Part shown: one piece after another, positions 8,066 to 15,478 of the stretch
Position numbering within the stretch: position 1 is the first letter of the stretch
Layout: each line of letters begins with the position of its first letter
Assembly (NCBI GenBank): GCA_963629395.1
Contig: CAVGIV010000061.1
Location: forward strand, 1-15,478
Origin: CAG-791 sp963629395
Lineage (GTDB): Bacteria; Bacillota; Clostridia; Lachnospirales; Lachnospiraceae
Reading direction: 5' to 3'
DNA: 15,478 nucleotides
The notes under the pieces: model-generated
What the model saw: the letters and a program-made list of their open reading frames with translations, nothing else
Database searches by the model: none
Told to the model about the DNA's origin: nothing
Position numbers and translations under genes: made by a program

Positions 8066-8445
8066 TGCATCATCCGTTTCTGAATGGTCCGCCTGGCCGT
8101 CTGCTGAAGTTCCCCCGCATCCTGTCGGGCCTGCTCAATCATCTCCTCCGCCTGGATCCTGGCCGTTTTCAGCGTCTCTTCGGCATAGCGCACGCTGTCG
8201 GCGTCGGCCATGCGCCGAGTCTTTGCTTCCTGTCTTGCTTGCTCCTGTGCCTTCCGCAGAATGTCCATTACCCCCTGCCCGCAATCCGTAAGAGAACCCG
8301 CCTTCCGCAGAGGTGCCTTGGCTTCCTGCAGCTGGTACTCCAAGTGCTGTCGTTCCTCCTCCAGTGCGTTCTCGCTGTCCTGCAGCACACCAATGATCCG
8401 GATAAGCTCGTTCTTGCTCATCCTGCGCAAATCCTTCTGTGTCAT
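8062..8445 (-). CDS. Small coiled-coil protein of pilus locus (paralogue A)
   Basis: 127 residues, with no signal peptide or membrane helix. The N terminus (MTQKDLRRMSKNELIRII) matches the N-terminal patch of the protein at 3577-3987, and the same plan follows: a charged helical region rich in Glu, Gln, Arg and Ala, a central AGS-containing stretch, and a C-terminal helix ending in a basic tail. It is the first clear gene of the pilus operon and overlaps the signal peptidase gene as ATGA, so the two products are probably made in fixed ratio and may interact, for example through the basic tail here and the acidic tail of the peptidase (inference). GGAGGAG lies 15 bases upstream of the ATG, rather far, while AAGAAG is adjacent; coupling to a possible upstream small ORF may help initiation. 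Function unknown. Confidence 0.82.
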   Translation of the reverse strand: MTQKDLRRMSKNELIRIIGVLQDSENALEEERQHLEYQLQEAKAPLRKAGSLTDCGQGVMDILRKAQEQARQEAKTRRMADADSVRYAEETLKTARIQAEEMIEQARQDAGELQQTARRTIQKRMMQ

Positions 8446-8549
8446 CTTCTTGATTCCGCACTCCTCCCTCCGGCAAGCCGCCCGGTCGATACCGCTTCAT
8501 CCAGCATTGCCAAGCAGTTCAAGAACTTCTTCCCTGAAAAATACTTCAT
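8442..8549 (-). CDS. Possible 35-residue leader peptide
   Basis: A short frame from ATG 8549 encodes 35 residues (beginning MKYFSGKKFLNCLAMLDEAV) and ends in TGA at 8442-8444, which overlaps the ATG of the coiled-coil gene as ATGA. The same overlap type joins the next two genes, which is the main argument that it is translated. Against it: no good ribosome binding site lies within 12 bases of the ATG, the C-terminal part is Gly/Arg/Ser-rich without clear structure, and I recognise no homologue. It could be a leader peptide that couples or regulates translation of the operon, or chance. Confidence 0.33.
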   Translation of the reverse strand: MKYFSGKKFLNCLAMLDEAVSTGRLAGGRSAESRR

Positions 8550-8570
8550 ATAAGAAATTTTAAGTAGAAA

Positions 8571-8615
8571 TCTCCGGAGACAATTCGGAATTCCGCAGGA
8601 ATGGTTGTGCATTCC
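8571..8615 (-). promoter_or_regulatory. Structured leader of pilus operon
   Basis: Three dyads lie close together between the predicted promoter and the first possible start: TCTCCGGAGA (8571-8580), CGGAATTCCG (8586-8595), and a hairpin with GGAATG/CATTCC arms (8598-8603 and 8610-8615). They could be operator sites or RNA structures in the 5' leader. No known riboswitch consensus is recognisable. Confidence 0.4.
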
Positions 8616-8664
8616 AACTGTGAATCCTGTTCATATCACTACAATAATGGCTAGACTGTATGGC

Positions 8665-8700
8665 AGTATAGCACAGATATAATCACAGAACGAATCAAAT
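8665..8700 (-). promoter_or_regulatory. Candidate extended -10 promoter of pilus operon
   Basis: On the minus strand TGCTATACT (8665-8673) matches an extended -10 element (TGnTATAAT). No good -35 lies at 17 bases, but extended -10 promoters can work without one. The AT-rich sequence just upstream (8695-8720) could act as an UP-like region. It would give a leader of about 110 bases before ATG 8549 and about 210 before ATG 8445. It lies downstream of the transporter operon terminator, as expected for an independent unit. Confidence 0.5.
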
Positions 8701-8742
8701 TTTAAGTTTTTTTTAATCCGTTAGGTTTTTGGGTGATTTAAA

Positions 8743-8806
8743 ACTGCCGACTTCAAATGCAAAGGCTATCTTAAAAAAGTTAACATTCACATTTGTAGTC
8801 GGCAGT
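8743..8806 (-). terminator. Terminator-like hairpin after the transporter/MBL operon
   Basis: The arms at 8743-8759 and 8790-8806 are complementary over 17 bases with one mismatch, around a 30-base AT-rich loop. On the minus strand the stem is followed by TTTTAAA. It begins 23 bases past the stop of the MBL-fold gene. The large loop and short U-run are not ideal, but position and stem support an end of transcript. Confidence 0.65.
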
Positions 8807-8828
8807 GTATTACCGTGTTGTTATTTGC

Positions 8829-10115
8829 CTAGGGTTTGCAGTTGCCGCAAGGCGAGTATCCGTCTGCAATCATTTGCTTCCTCGTTGCAGTAATTGTCAG
8901 CTTGTTGCTCTCCATCATCTTCTTCACACTCGGACAGGAGGGCTCATGAAATTTGCCGGTATTCCTGTTCGCAATGTAGGTGTGCTGCGTTTGATTCCCG
9001 GATGCCTGGGCCGAGGACGAAGCTGCACTTTTGCTGTCTGCAGCGAATTTCTGATCCGTGTTCTCCGGCGTGCTGCTTCCGTCCGCAGATGCATCCAATT
9101 CGCCGCCGGATACGTATAGATTCTGATCCGTTGTTTTCTCTGTGGTGAAGGTCAGGCCTTTCCCGTCACTGGTACACACGATGTCCCCCTGCAGATCGGT
9201 ACGATACAGGGCGGTGTTGTGTTTTTTCAGAAGAGAAATGGTCTCCTCATGCGGATGTCCGTAGCTGTTGCCAAGTCCGCAGGAAATCACGGCATAGTCC
9301 GGGTCAACTGCATTCATAAACGCCTCGGAGGCGCCGTTGCTGCTGCCGTGGTGCGGCATTTTCAGGACATCGGCCCGGAGCTGATCGTATTCATTGTGCA
9401 GCAGGAGCTGCTGCTCGAGCTGTTCGGCATCGCCGGTGAACAGAAAGGAAACCGAGCCATAGTCCAGCCGGAAGAACAACGAATTGTTGTTCGGGTCATC
9501 CGGAAGCGCATCTGTCGGACCCAGGATGGTGATCCCGGCGCTGCCGAGCGTATAGGTATCTCCTTCCCTTGGAACCTCAATGGGTACACTCTTTTGTCTG
9601 CACTTTTTCACCAGCTTCTGAAAAGACGAATTATCACTGCTGCTGACCGGTGAGAGGACCTTTTCACAGGAAGCAGCGCCAAGCGCACCGGGAAGCCCGC
9701 CCACATGGTCTGCGTGCGGATGGGTGGCAACGATGTATTTTAGCTTCGTAATACTCTGCTCTTTAAGGACAGAGTAGATGGCAGAGGATTCCGAGGATTC
9801 GCCTCCGTCCACCAGCATGGCCTCCCCGTCACAAACTACCAGTGCGCTGTCGCCCTGTCCGACATCCAGAAAGGTCACAGTCAGTCCTTCCCCGGACGAT
9901 ACAGCGCCGCTTTTTTCAGACTTATCATTCGCTGCAGTCGCTGATGCCTGATGGGCAGTAGTTATGCCCGATGCATTTGCTGCCCTTTTTCTTGCAGCCT
10001 GTGACGGTAATAGTGTAATCCCGCAAAAAAGCGCAGCAGCTGCCAGAATTACTGTCAGCTGCCGCACCACCTTACTGCTATGCTTTTTACGAATCGTGTT
10101 TTTCTTTTTGCTCAT
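8829..10115 (-). CDS. Secreted MBL-fold hydrolase, ComEC C-terminal type, with Cys-rich tail
   Basis: 428 residues. An N-terminal basic stretch and hydrophobic helix (about 17-39, ending SQAA) indicate export. A metallo-beta-lactamase domain at about 77-325 has all ligand motifs: LDVGQGDS (84-90), THPHADH (His132, His134, Asp136, His137), Asp229 in FTGD, PHHGS (His255, His256) and GHPH (His287, His289). This is the arrangement of the ComEC C-terminal domain, but the membrane channel part of ComEC is absent. After a low-complexity linker (335-375) the tail at 378-428 contains His390, Cys394, Cys423 and Cys426, a probable zinc-binding module like the Ada-type tails found on some secreted nucleases. 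The substrate is likely nucleic acid or a phosphodiester, by analogy. It starts 18 bases after the second permease, so it is probably co-transcribed with the nucleoside-type importer. The ribosome binding site is weak. Confidence 0.9.
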   Translation of the reverse strand: MSKKKNTIRKKHSSKVVRQLTVILAAAALFCGITLLPSQAARKRAANASGITTAHQASATAANDKSEKSGAVSSGEGLTVTFLDVGQGDSALVVCDGEAMLVDGGESSESSAIYSVLKEQSITKLKYIVATHPHADHVGGLPGALGAASCEKVLSPVSSSDNSSFQKLVKKCRQKSVPIEVPREGDTYTLGSAGITILGPTDALPDDPNNNSLFFRLDYGSVSFLFTGDAEQLEQQLLLHNEYDQLRADVLKMPHHGSSNGASEAFMNAVDPDYAVISCGLGNSYGHPHEETISLLKKHNTALYRTDLQGDIVCTSDGKGLTFTTEKTTDQNLYVSGGELDASADGSSTPENTDQKFAADSKSAASSSAQASGNQTQHTYIANRNTGKFHEPSCPSVKKMMESNKLTITATRKQMIADGYSPCGNCKP

Positions 10116-10133
10116 ATTACTTTACTGGATCTG

Positions 10134-11135
10134 TTACCGGTTCTCGCGGAAATAAGCCGTTCCAAGGCTTTCCGGCGGCTGGTTCTCCCGTTTGTTGCGC
10201 ATACTGGAAATTACGAGCACGGCAAGGGTTACCAGGTACGGAATCATCTTATAAATCTCCTGGTATTCCATGTGATCCATTCCGGTCGGCAGGTAGAGAT
10301 ACAGAATATACAGACCGCCGAACAGGAAGGAATCCAAAATCGCCAGCTTCGGACGCCACATAGTGAAAATAACAAGCGCAATCGCCAGCCATCCTCTGTC
10401 GCCGAACGCATCATTGGACCATACGCCGCAGGCGTAATCCATAACGTAGTACAAACCGCCGAGGCCTGCGATCATGCAGCCGATGCAGGTGGCTGCATAT
10501 TTGTAGCCGGAGACATTGATGCCGGCAGCATCGGCTGTGCTGGGGCCCTCGCCTACGGCACGAAGATGAAGTCCGACACGGGTGCGGTTCATTACGTACG
10601 CCGCTGCCAGTGCAATCGCAACAGCCAGATACGCCAGAAAACCGTAGGAAAGGAACAGCTTTCCGAACGCACCGCACGCTCCGGCAAACGGCAGGGACGT
10701 CCGAAAATACCCGCTTGTTGCAGAGAGCGCAATCGACGGTACATCGCTTCCCACCAGCTTGATCAGGGAGCCGCCGAAGAAGTTGCCAAAGCCCACGCCG
10801 AAGGTTGTCATGGCAAGGCCTGTCACATTCTGATTGGCACGAAGGCTGACCGTGAGGAAGCAATACAAAAGTCCCATTAGGAAGGAGCCGACAAGACTGC
10901 ACAGCAGCGGGATCAGAATCGCCAGTGCCGGATTCATATTCCCGGCACCGCCGGTTGCATGCTCGTACAAAAAGGCACCGATGACGCCGCTGATACCGCC
11001 GACATACATAACGCCGGGAATTCCCAGATTCAGATTGCCGGATTTCTCTGTGATAATTTCACCGGTACAGCCGTACAGAAGGGGAATCCCCTGCACGATC
11101 GCTCTGGGAATAAAAGCAAGTAAAAAGTTCCACAT
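10134..11135 (-). CDS. ABC transporter permease, BMP/nucleoside type (second permease)
   Basis: 333 residues, strongly hydrophobic, with about eight to ten membrane segments. It belongs to the branched-chain/ribose/nucleoside permease superfamily and is the shorter of the two permeases that form the channel with the 367-residue partner upstream. The family hallmark follows the first segment (GEIITEKSGNLNLGIPG at 26-42), and the cytoplasmic coupling region (RVGLHLRAVGEGPSTADAAGI, about 186-206) contacts the ATPase. The ATG at 11135 is 2 bases after the stop of the partner gene, with AGGAGG 10 bases upstream. The organisation matches guanosine/nucleoside importers such as the Bacillus NupNOPQ system; the exact substrate is not shown by the sequence. 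Confidence 0.95.
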   Translation of the reverse strand: MWNFLLAFIPRAIVQGIPLLYGCTGEIITEKSGNLNLGIPGVMYVGGISGVIGAFLYEHATGGAGNMNPALAILIPLLCSLVGSFLMGLLYCFLTVSLRANQNVTGLAMTTFGVGFGNFFGGSLIKLVGSDVPSIALSATSGYFRTSLPFAGACGAFGKLFLSYGFLAYLAVAIALAAAYVMNRTRVGLHLRAVGEGPSTADAAGINVSGYKYAATCIGCMIAGLGGLYYVMDYACGVWSNDAFGDRGWLAIALVIFTMWRPKLAILDSFLFGGLYILYLYLPTGMDHMEYQEIYKMIPYLVTLAVLVISSMRNKRENQPPESLGTAYFRENR

Positions 11136-11137
11136 AA

Positions 11138-12227
11138 TTATGCTTCCTCCTCTTCTGCCTTTTTACGGAACTGCAGCCGGTACGTGATAAAGAACTCGCA
11201 GCCGATGATAAAGAACAAAATAACGCCCGTCAGAATGTCTGAAAAGGACTGATTGAGTCCGCAGCTGGTAGAAATCTCCCCGGCGCCTCTTTCCAGGAAT
11301 ACGATCAGAAAGCTGGAAAGAATCATGGTGAAGGGATTGAATTTGGACATCCAGGATACCATAACCGCCGTAAAGCCCTGCCCGCCTACAACCGTCGTTG
11401 TAATCGTATGATTGATGCCGCCGACCAGAAGAAGACCGGCCACGCCGCAGATCGCACCGGAAAGGAACATGGTGCGGCGAATGATGCGAGGCACGCGAAT
11501 TCCGACGTACTTGGCCGTATTGGGGCTTTCGCCCACAACCGCAATTTCATATCCGCCCTTGCTGTACTTCAGATAAATGTACATGAACACCGTAAAGATC
11601 ACGGATATAACGATGGGAAGCAGATACTTGGAGCCCATAAGCTGCGGAAGCCACCCGGCGTTGGAATTCTGGTTGATGATGCCGATTTTGCCGGAGCCCT
11701 TGGGCACCTCCCATACAACGGTGTAAAAGGCAACCAGCTGCGTTGCAATGTAGTTCATCATCAGTGTGGAAAGGGTTTCATTGGTATTCCATCTGGATTT
11801 GAAAAACGCAGGAACCCATCCCCAGAATCCACCGGCCAGAATGCTGGCAGCCACCATGCACAGAATAAGAAGTCCGGACGGAAGTGTGTCCCCCAGGCAG
11901 ATCATGCAGGCTGCTGCGGCAAGACCGCCGATCAGTACCTGCCCCTCTCCGCCGACGTTCCAGAACTTCATCTTAAAGGCCGGTGTCAGTGCAACTGCAA
12001 TCAGCTGCAGGATAGCCAGATCCTGGAAGGTGATCCATGTTTTGCGGGTTGAGCCGAAGGCTCCCAGAATCATAGACTGATAAACAGCAATCGGATTGAT
12101 GCCGGTTGCAATGGTCGTGATGATGCCGCACAGCACAAGTGCCAGCAAAATAGCCACAACGCGAATGCCAATCGCCTTTGACAAGGAGAGATCTCTTCGC
12201 TTTACAACGTGAAAAAGCGCTTCCTTT

Positions 12228-12241
<14 letters not shown>
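11138..12241 (-). CDS. ABC transporter permease, BMP/nucleoside type (first permease)
   Basis: 367 residues from ATG 12241, with GGAGGA 4 bases upstream; a GTG at 12256 would add five residues but would place the binding site inside the frame. It is an integral membrane protein with about ten helices, beginning with a cytoplasmic basic stretch. Recognisable features are the MKFWNVGGEGQVLIGGLAA motif (about 88-106), the MMNYIATQL segment (about 161-169) and the coupling region VVGESPNTAKYVGIRV (about 234-249), typical of the larger permease in BMP-type importers. It overlaps the ATPase gene by 14 bases, so synthesis is coupled. It pairs with the 333-residue permease to form the translocation pore. 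Confidence 0.95.
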
Positions 12242-13766
<1,525 letters not shown>

Positions 13767-13803
13767 ACCGTTGTCATCCTCTTTGGTTTGCCTTTTTAAA
13801 CAC

Positions 13804-13838
13804 AAAAAGGGCGGCGCGGCCTGCAGCTGCGCCGCCCT
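13804..13838 (-). terminator. Intrinsic terminator between solute-binding protein and ATPase genes
   Basis: On the minus strand GGGCGGCGC pairs perfectly with GCGCCGCCC (a 10 bp stem counting the closing A-U pair; arms 13829-13838 and 13808-13817) around an 11-base loop, followed at once by TTTTT (13808-13804). It starts 27 bases past the solute-binding protein stop. Partial read-through would give abundant binding protein and less transporter, a common arrangement in ABC importers. Confidence 0.92.
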
Positions 13839-13864
13839 CCCTTTTATCAGTACCAGATCCTGTC

Positions 13865-15160
13865 TTAGAATGCCTGATCCAGCAATGTGATGCCATCGAT
13901 CTGAACATTGAAATACGGAGCAGAGCGGAAGCCCTCACCGGACTCATGGAAGTATCCGTCGGAAACGACCTCATGATCGCCGGTGTAATCAGCATCGGTA
14001 TCAACATCCGCCATATAGCTGTCCAGAGTCTTGCCGTCTACTGTAAAGGTAGAGGTATCAAATACGTGAAGAGTACCAGCCTCAAGCTCAGCCTTTACCT
14101 CATCCAGCTTCTCCTGTGTGCCCTCTGCAGCTGCGCCGCCGAGCTCTGTCAGCTCAACCGAGCCTGTTGCAAGAGTTCCTGTCCAATCGGTATCAATGGC
14201 CTCACCGTTTGCAACGCAGTTAATCGCATACTCAAAGTAAGGCTCCCAGTTGATGCGGGAGGAAACGATAAAGGTATTCGGGCAAGCGGAAGCTGTGCTG
14301 CCGTTGTAGGAAACGTCCGGAACGCCGGCAGTCTCGCAGGCAGTCGGAGCGCCCATGGAATCAGCGTGCTGGCTCAGAAGAACGCAGCCATCCTCGATCA
14401 GCTTGTTCGCGCCTTCCTTCTCAGCGGTCTCATCATACCAGGAACCGGTGAAGGTAACCTCCATGGTTGCTGACGGGCATACCGAACGCGCACCGAGGAA
14501 GTAGGATGTATAGCCGGAGATAACCTCTGCATAGGTGTATGCACCAACGTAGCCCATCTTTGCTTCGTCAGCGGTGATCTCTCCGTTGTCGATCATCTCA
14601 TTGAGCTTCAGGCCTGCAGCAACACCTGCCAGGTAACGGCCGTCATAGATGGATGCAAATGCATTGTGGAAGTTGTCGAGGTTCTCAGTGTGTGCCTTGG
14701 TTCCGGTTGCATGGCTGAACTGTACCTCCGGGAACTCCTTGGCAGCCTCAATGATGTAATCCTCATGACCAAAGCTGTCTGCAAAGATGAAGCTGCAGCC
14801 TGCATCTGCAAGCTCACACGCCGCATCATAGGCTTCCTGACCTTCCGGGATGTTGGTCTTGCTGATCATCTCAACGCCAAGCTTCTCGCAAGCCTCTTTT
14901 GCAGCGTTCATGAAGTTCAGGTCATACGTGGAATTCTCATCGTGAAGGAAAATAAAGCCAACCTTCATGCCGGCTGCAGCCGAGGCGGTCTCTTCTGTAG
15001 AGGCTTCCTCTGCAGCGGTCTCCTCAGTGGAAGCAGCCTCTGCGGTCTCTGTAGCATCTGCTGCAGCTGAGGTGTCTGCGGAAGAACTGGAGCCGCAGCC
15101 AGCCAGAGCCGCTGCGCCAAGAGACATCGCAGCCAGTAAACTAACGAGCTTCTTTTTCAT
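13865..15160 (-). CDS. BMP-family solute-binding lipoprotein (nucleoside-type ABC importer)
   Basis: 431 residues from ATG 15160, with GAGGAG 4 bases upstream; an upstream in-frame ATG-type start adding 12 residues lacks a clear site. The signal peptide ends in lipobox LAGC with Cys22 as the lipidated residue. A low-complexity Ser/Thr/Ala/Glu linker (about 24-65) tethers the binding domain to the membrane. The rest is a PnrA/BMP-type periplasmic-binding fold (KVGFIFLHDENSTYD near its start, FADSFGHEDYI and YDGRYLAGVAAG within it), the group that binds purine nucleosides in treponemal PnrA and other members. It captures ligand outside the cell for the permeases encoded downstream. The acidic C-terminal extension, ending in a segment rich in Asp and Tyr, is longer than in the shortest family members. 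The ligand is inferred from family only. Confidence 0.95.
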   Translation of the reverse strand: MKKKLVSLLAAMSLGAAALAGCGSSSSADTSAAADATETAEAASTEETAAEEASTEETASAAAGMKVGFIFLHDENSTYDLNFMNAAKEACEKLGVEMISKTNIPEGQEAYDAACELADAGCSFIFADSFGHEDYIIEAAKEFPEVQFSHATGTKAHTENLDNFHNAFASIYDGRYLAGVAAGLKLNEMIDNGEITADEAKMGYVGAYTYAEVISGYTSYFLGARSVCPSATMEVTFTGSWYDETAEKEGANKLIEDGCVLLSQHADSMGAPTACETAGVPDVSYNGSTASACPNTFIVSSRINWEPYFEYAINCVANGEAIDTDWTGTLATGSVELTELGGAAAEGTQEKLDEVKAELEAGTLHVFDTSTFTVDGKTLDSYMADVDTDADYTGDHEVVSDGYFHESGEGFRSAPYFNVQIDGITLLDQAF

Positions 15161-15173
15161 AATACTCCTCTCT

Positions 15174-15225
15174 CTGCGCTGCTTGCATTGCAGCAAGGGA
15201 ATGGATGCAGCGCAGACCCCCCCCC
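15174..15225 (-). promoter_or_regulatory. Leader hairpin and G9 tract before the solute-binding protein gene
   Basis: CTGCGCTGC (15207-15215, minus strand) pairs perfectly with GCAGCGCAG (15174-15182) around a 24-base loop that itself contains TGCTGCAATGCA. The stem ends right at the purine-rich ribosome binding site. A run of nine G (15217-15225) directly precedes the hairpin on the transcript. Together they could influence translation or mRNA stability. No match to the purine riboswitch consensus is visible. Confidence 0.5.
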
Positions 15226-15323
15226 TGCCGGATACGGCACCCGATTGGCCTCCATACCCTTTTCATATTCCAGCTGCCCGCATGCAGATACAAGACAGCC
15301 GAATGACTACCAGATTACTAGAT

Positions 15324-15352
15324 ATAGTACCTTTTTCGATTTCACGGCTCAA
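15324..15352 (-). promoter_or_regulatory. Predicted sigma-A-type promoter of the importer operon
   Basis: On the minus strand TTGAGC (15347-15352) and TACTAT (15324-15329) are separated by exactly 17 bases. The -35 matches TTGACA at four positions and the -10 matches TATAAT at four. The start would fall near 15317, giving a leader of about 155 bases. A T9 run on the plus strand (A9 on the minus strand, 15387-15395) lies upstream. This 318-base stretch (15161-15478) holds no gene I can support. Confidence 0.6.
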
Positions 15353-15417
15353 TCGTACATTTTATAGAAATTTTACAGGATTCTTCTTTTTTTTTGGTAA
15401 CTATTCAGAGACAGGCA

Positions 15418-15474
15418 AATTTGCATAAAATGCGCGAGTAATGCTTGCATTAACGAGCACATTTTTGCAAATTT
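15418..15474. repeat. Long imperfect inverted repeat at right edge
   Basis: Nested dyads share one centre near 15446: AAATTTGCA/TGCAAATTT (15418-15426 and 15466-15474), AAAATGCGC/GCACATTTT (15427-15435 and 15457-15465, one mismatch), and TAATGC-TT-GCATTA (15439-15452). It lies about 65 bases upstream of the predicted -35. It could be an operator, or the end structure of a gene beyond the edge, but no T-run follows on the minus strand. Confidence 0.6.
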
Positions 15475-15478
15475 ATTT

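Noticed and set aside
10080..10880. Plus-strand frame of 266 codons
   Set aside because: It lies opposite the conserved permease gene and reads as low-sense Arg/His/Ala-rich sequence; a shadow frame.
13767..13805. Longer ATPase start at TTG 13805
   Set aside because: It adds 13 residues unlike the family N terminus and begins inside the terminator T-tract; ATG 13766 has a usable ribosome binding site.
15161..15317. Purine riboswitch upstream of a nucleoside-type importer
   Set aside because: The leader does not show the conserved purine-aptamer core sequences; only a simple hairpin and a G-run are seen.

Overview
The window is a bacterial chromosome segment of roughly 50% G+C that looks like a Gram-positive anaerobe of class Clostridia, probably Lachnospiraceae or a relative. 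The grounds are an LPXTG sortase-pilus cluster, a surface protein with HxH...C repeats of a type common in gut Clostridia, strong purine-rich ribosome binding sites, a lipoprotein solute-binding protein and a BMP-family nucleoside-type ABC importer. Species cannot be named from the sequence. Every gene I can support lies on the minus strand, so transcription runs from high to low coordinates. I see no tRNA, rRNA, CRISPR array or insertion sequence.

Right half (15478 to 8829): an ABC importer operon. A promoter near 15324-15352 drives a lipoprotein solute-binding protein of the BMP family. A textbook intrinsic terminator (13804-13838) sits between it and the rest of the operon. The ATPase with two ABC domains (13766-12228) and two permeases (12241-11138 and 11135-10134) follow, tightly packed. 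Eighteen bases later comes a secreted metallo-beta-lactamase-fold protein related to the ComEC C-terminal domain, with an added HxxxC...CxxC tail. One reading is scavenging: the exported hydrolase acts on extracellular nucleic acid or nucleotide and the importer takes up the nucleosides. A hairpin at 8743-8806 closes the unit.

Middle gap (8828 to 8446): a gene-poor stretch with that terminator, a likely extended -10 promoter, a leader containing three dyads, and a possible 35-codon ORF whose stop overlaps the next start.

Left half (8445 to 1): a pilus/surface-protein operon. In transcription order it holds a small coiled-coil protein, a type I signal peptidase with an acidic N-terminal tail, an LPETG major pilin, a strong hairpin, a class C sortase (pilus polymerase), a second sortase of another type, a second small coiled-coil protein related to the first, and a very large surface protein that runs off the left edge after 1188 codons with no stop. 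The large protein has an N-terminal hydrophobic segment, four HxH...C motifs, a CHAP/NlpC-P60-like domain whose expected catalytic cysteine is glycine, and then tandem beta-rich adhesin-type domains.

The most interesting material is in the pilus operon: the two related coiled-coil proteins each placed directly before an export or surface module, the apparent pseudoenzyme domain in the giant protein, its candidate metal-binding repeats, and the structured leader with a possible leader peptide.
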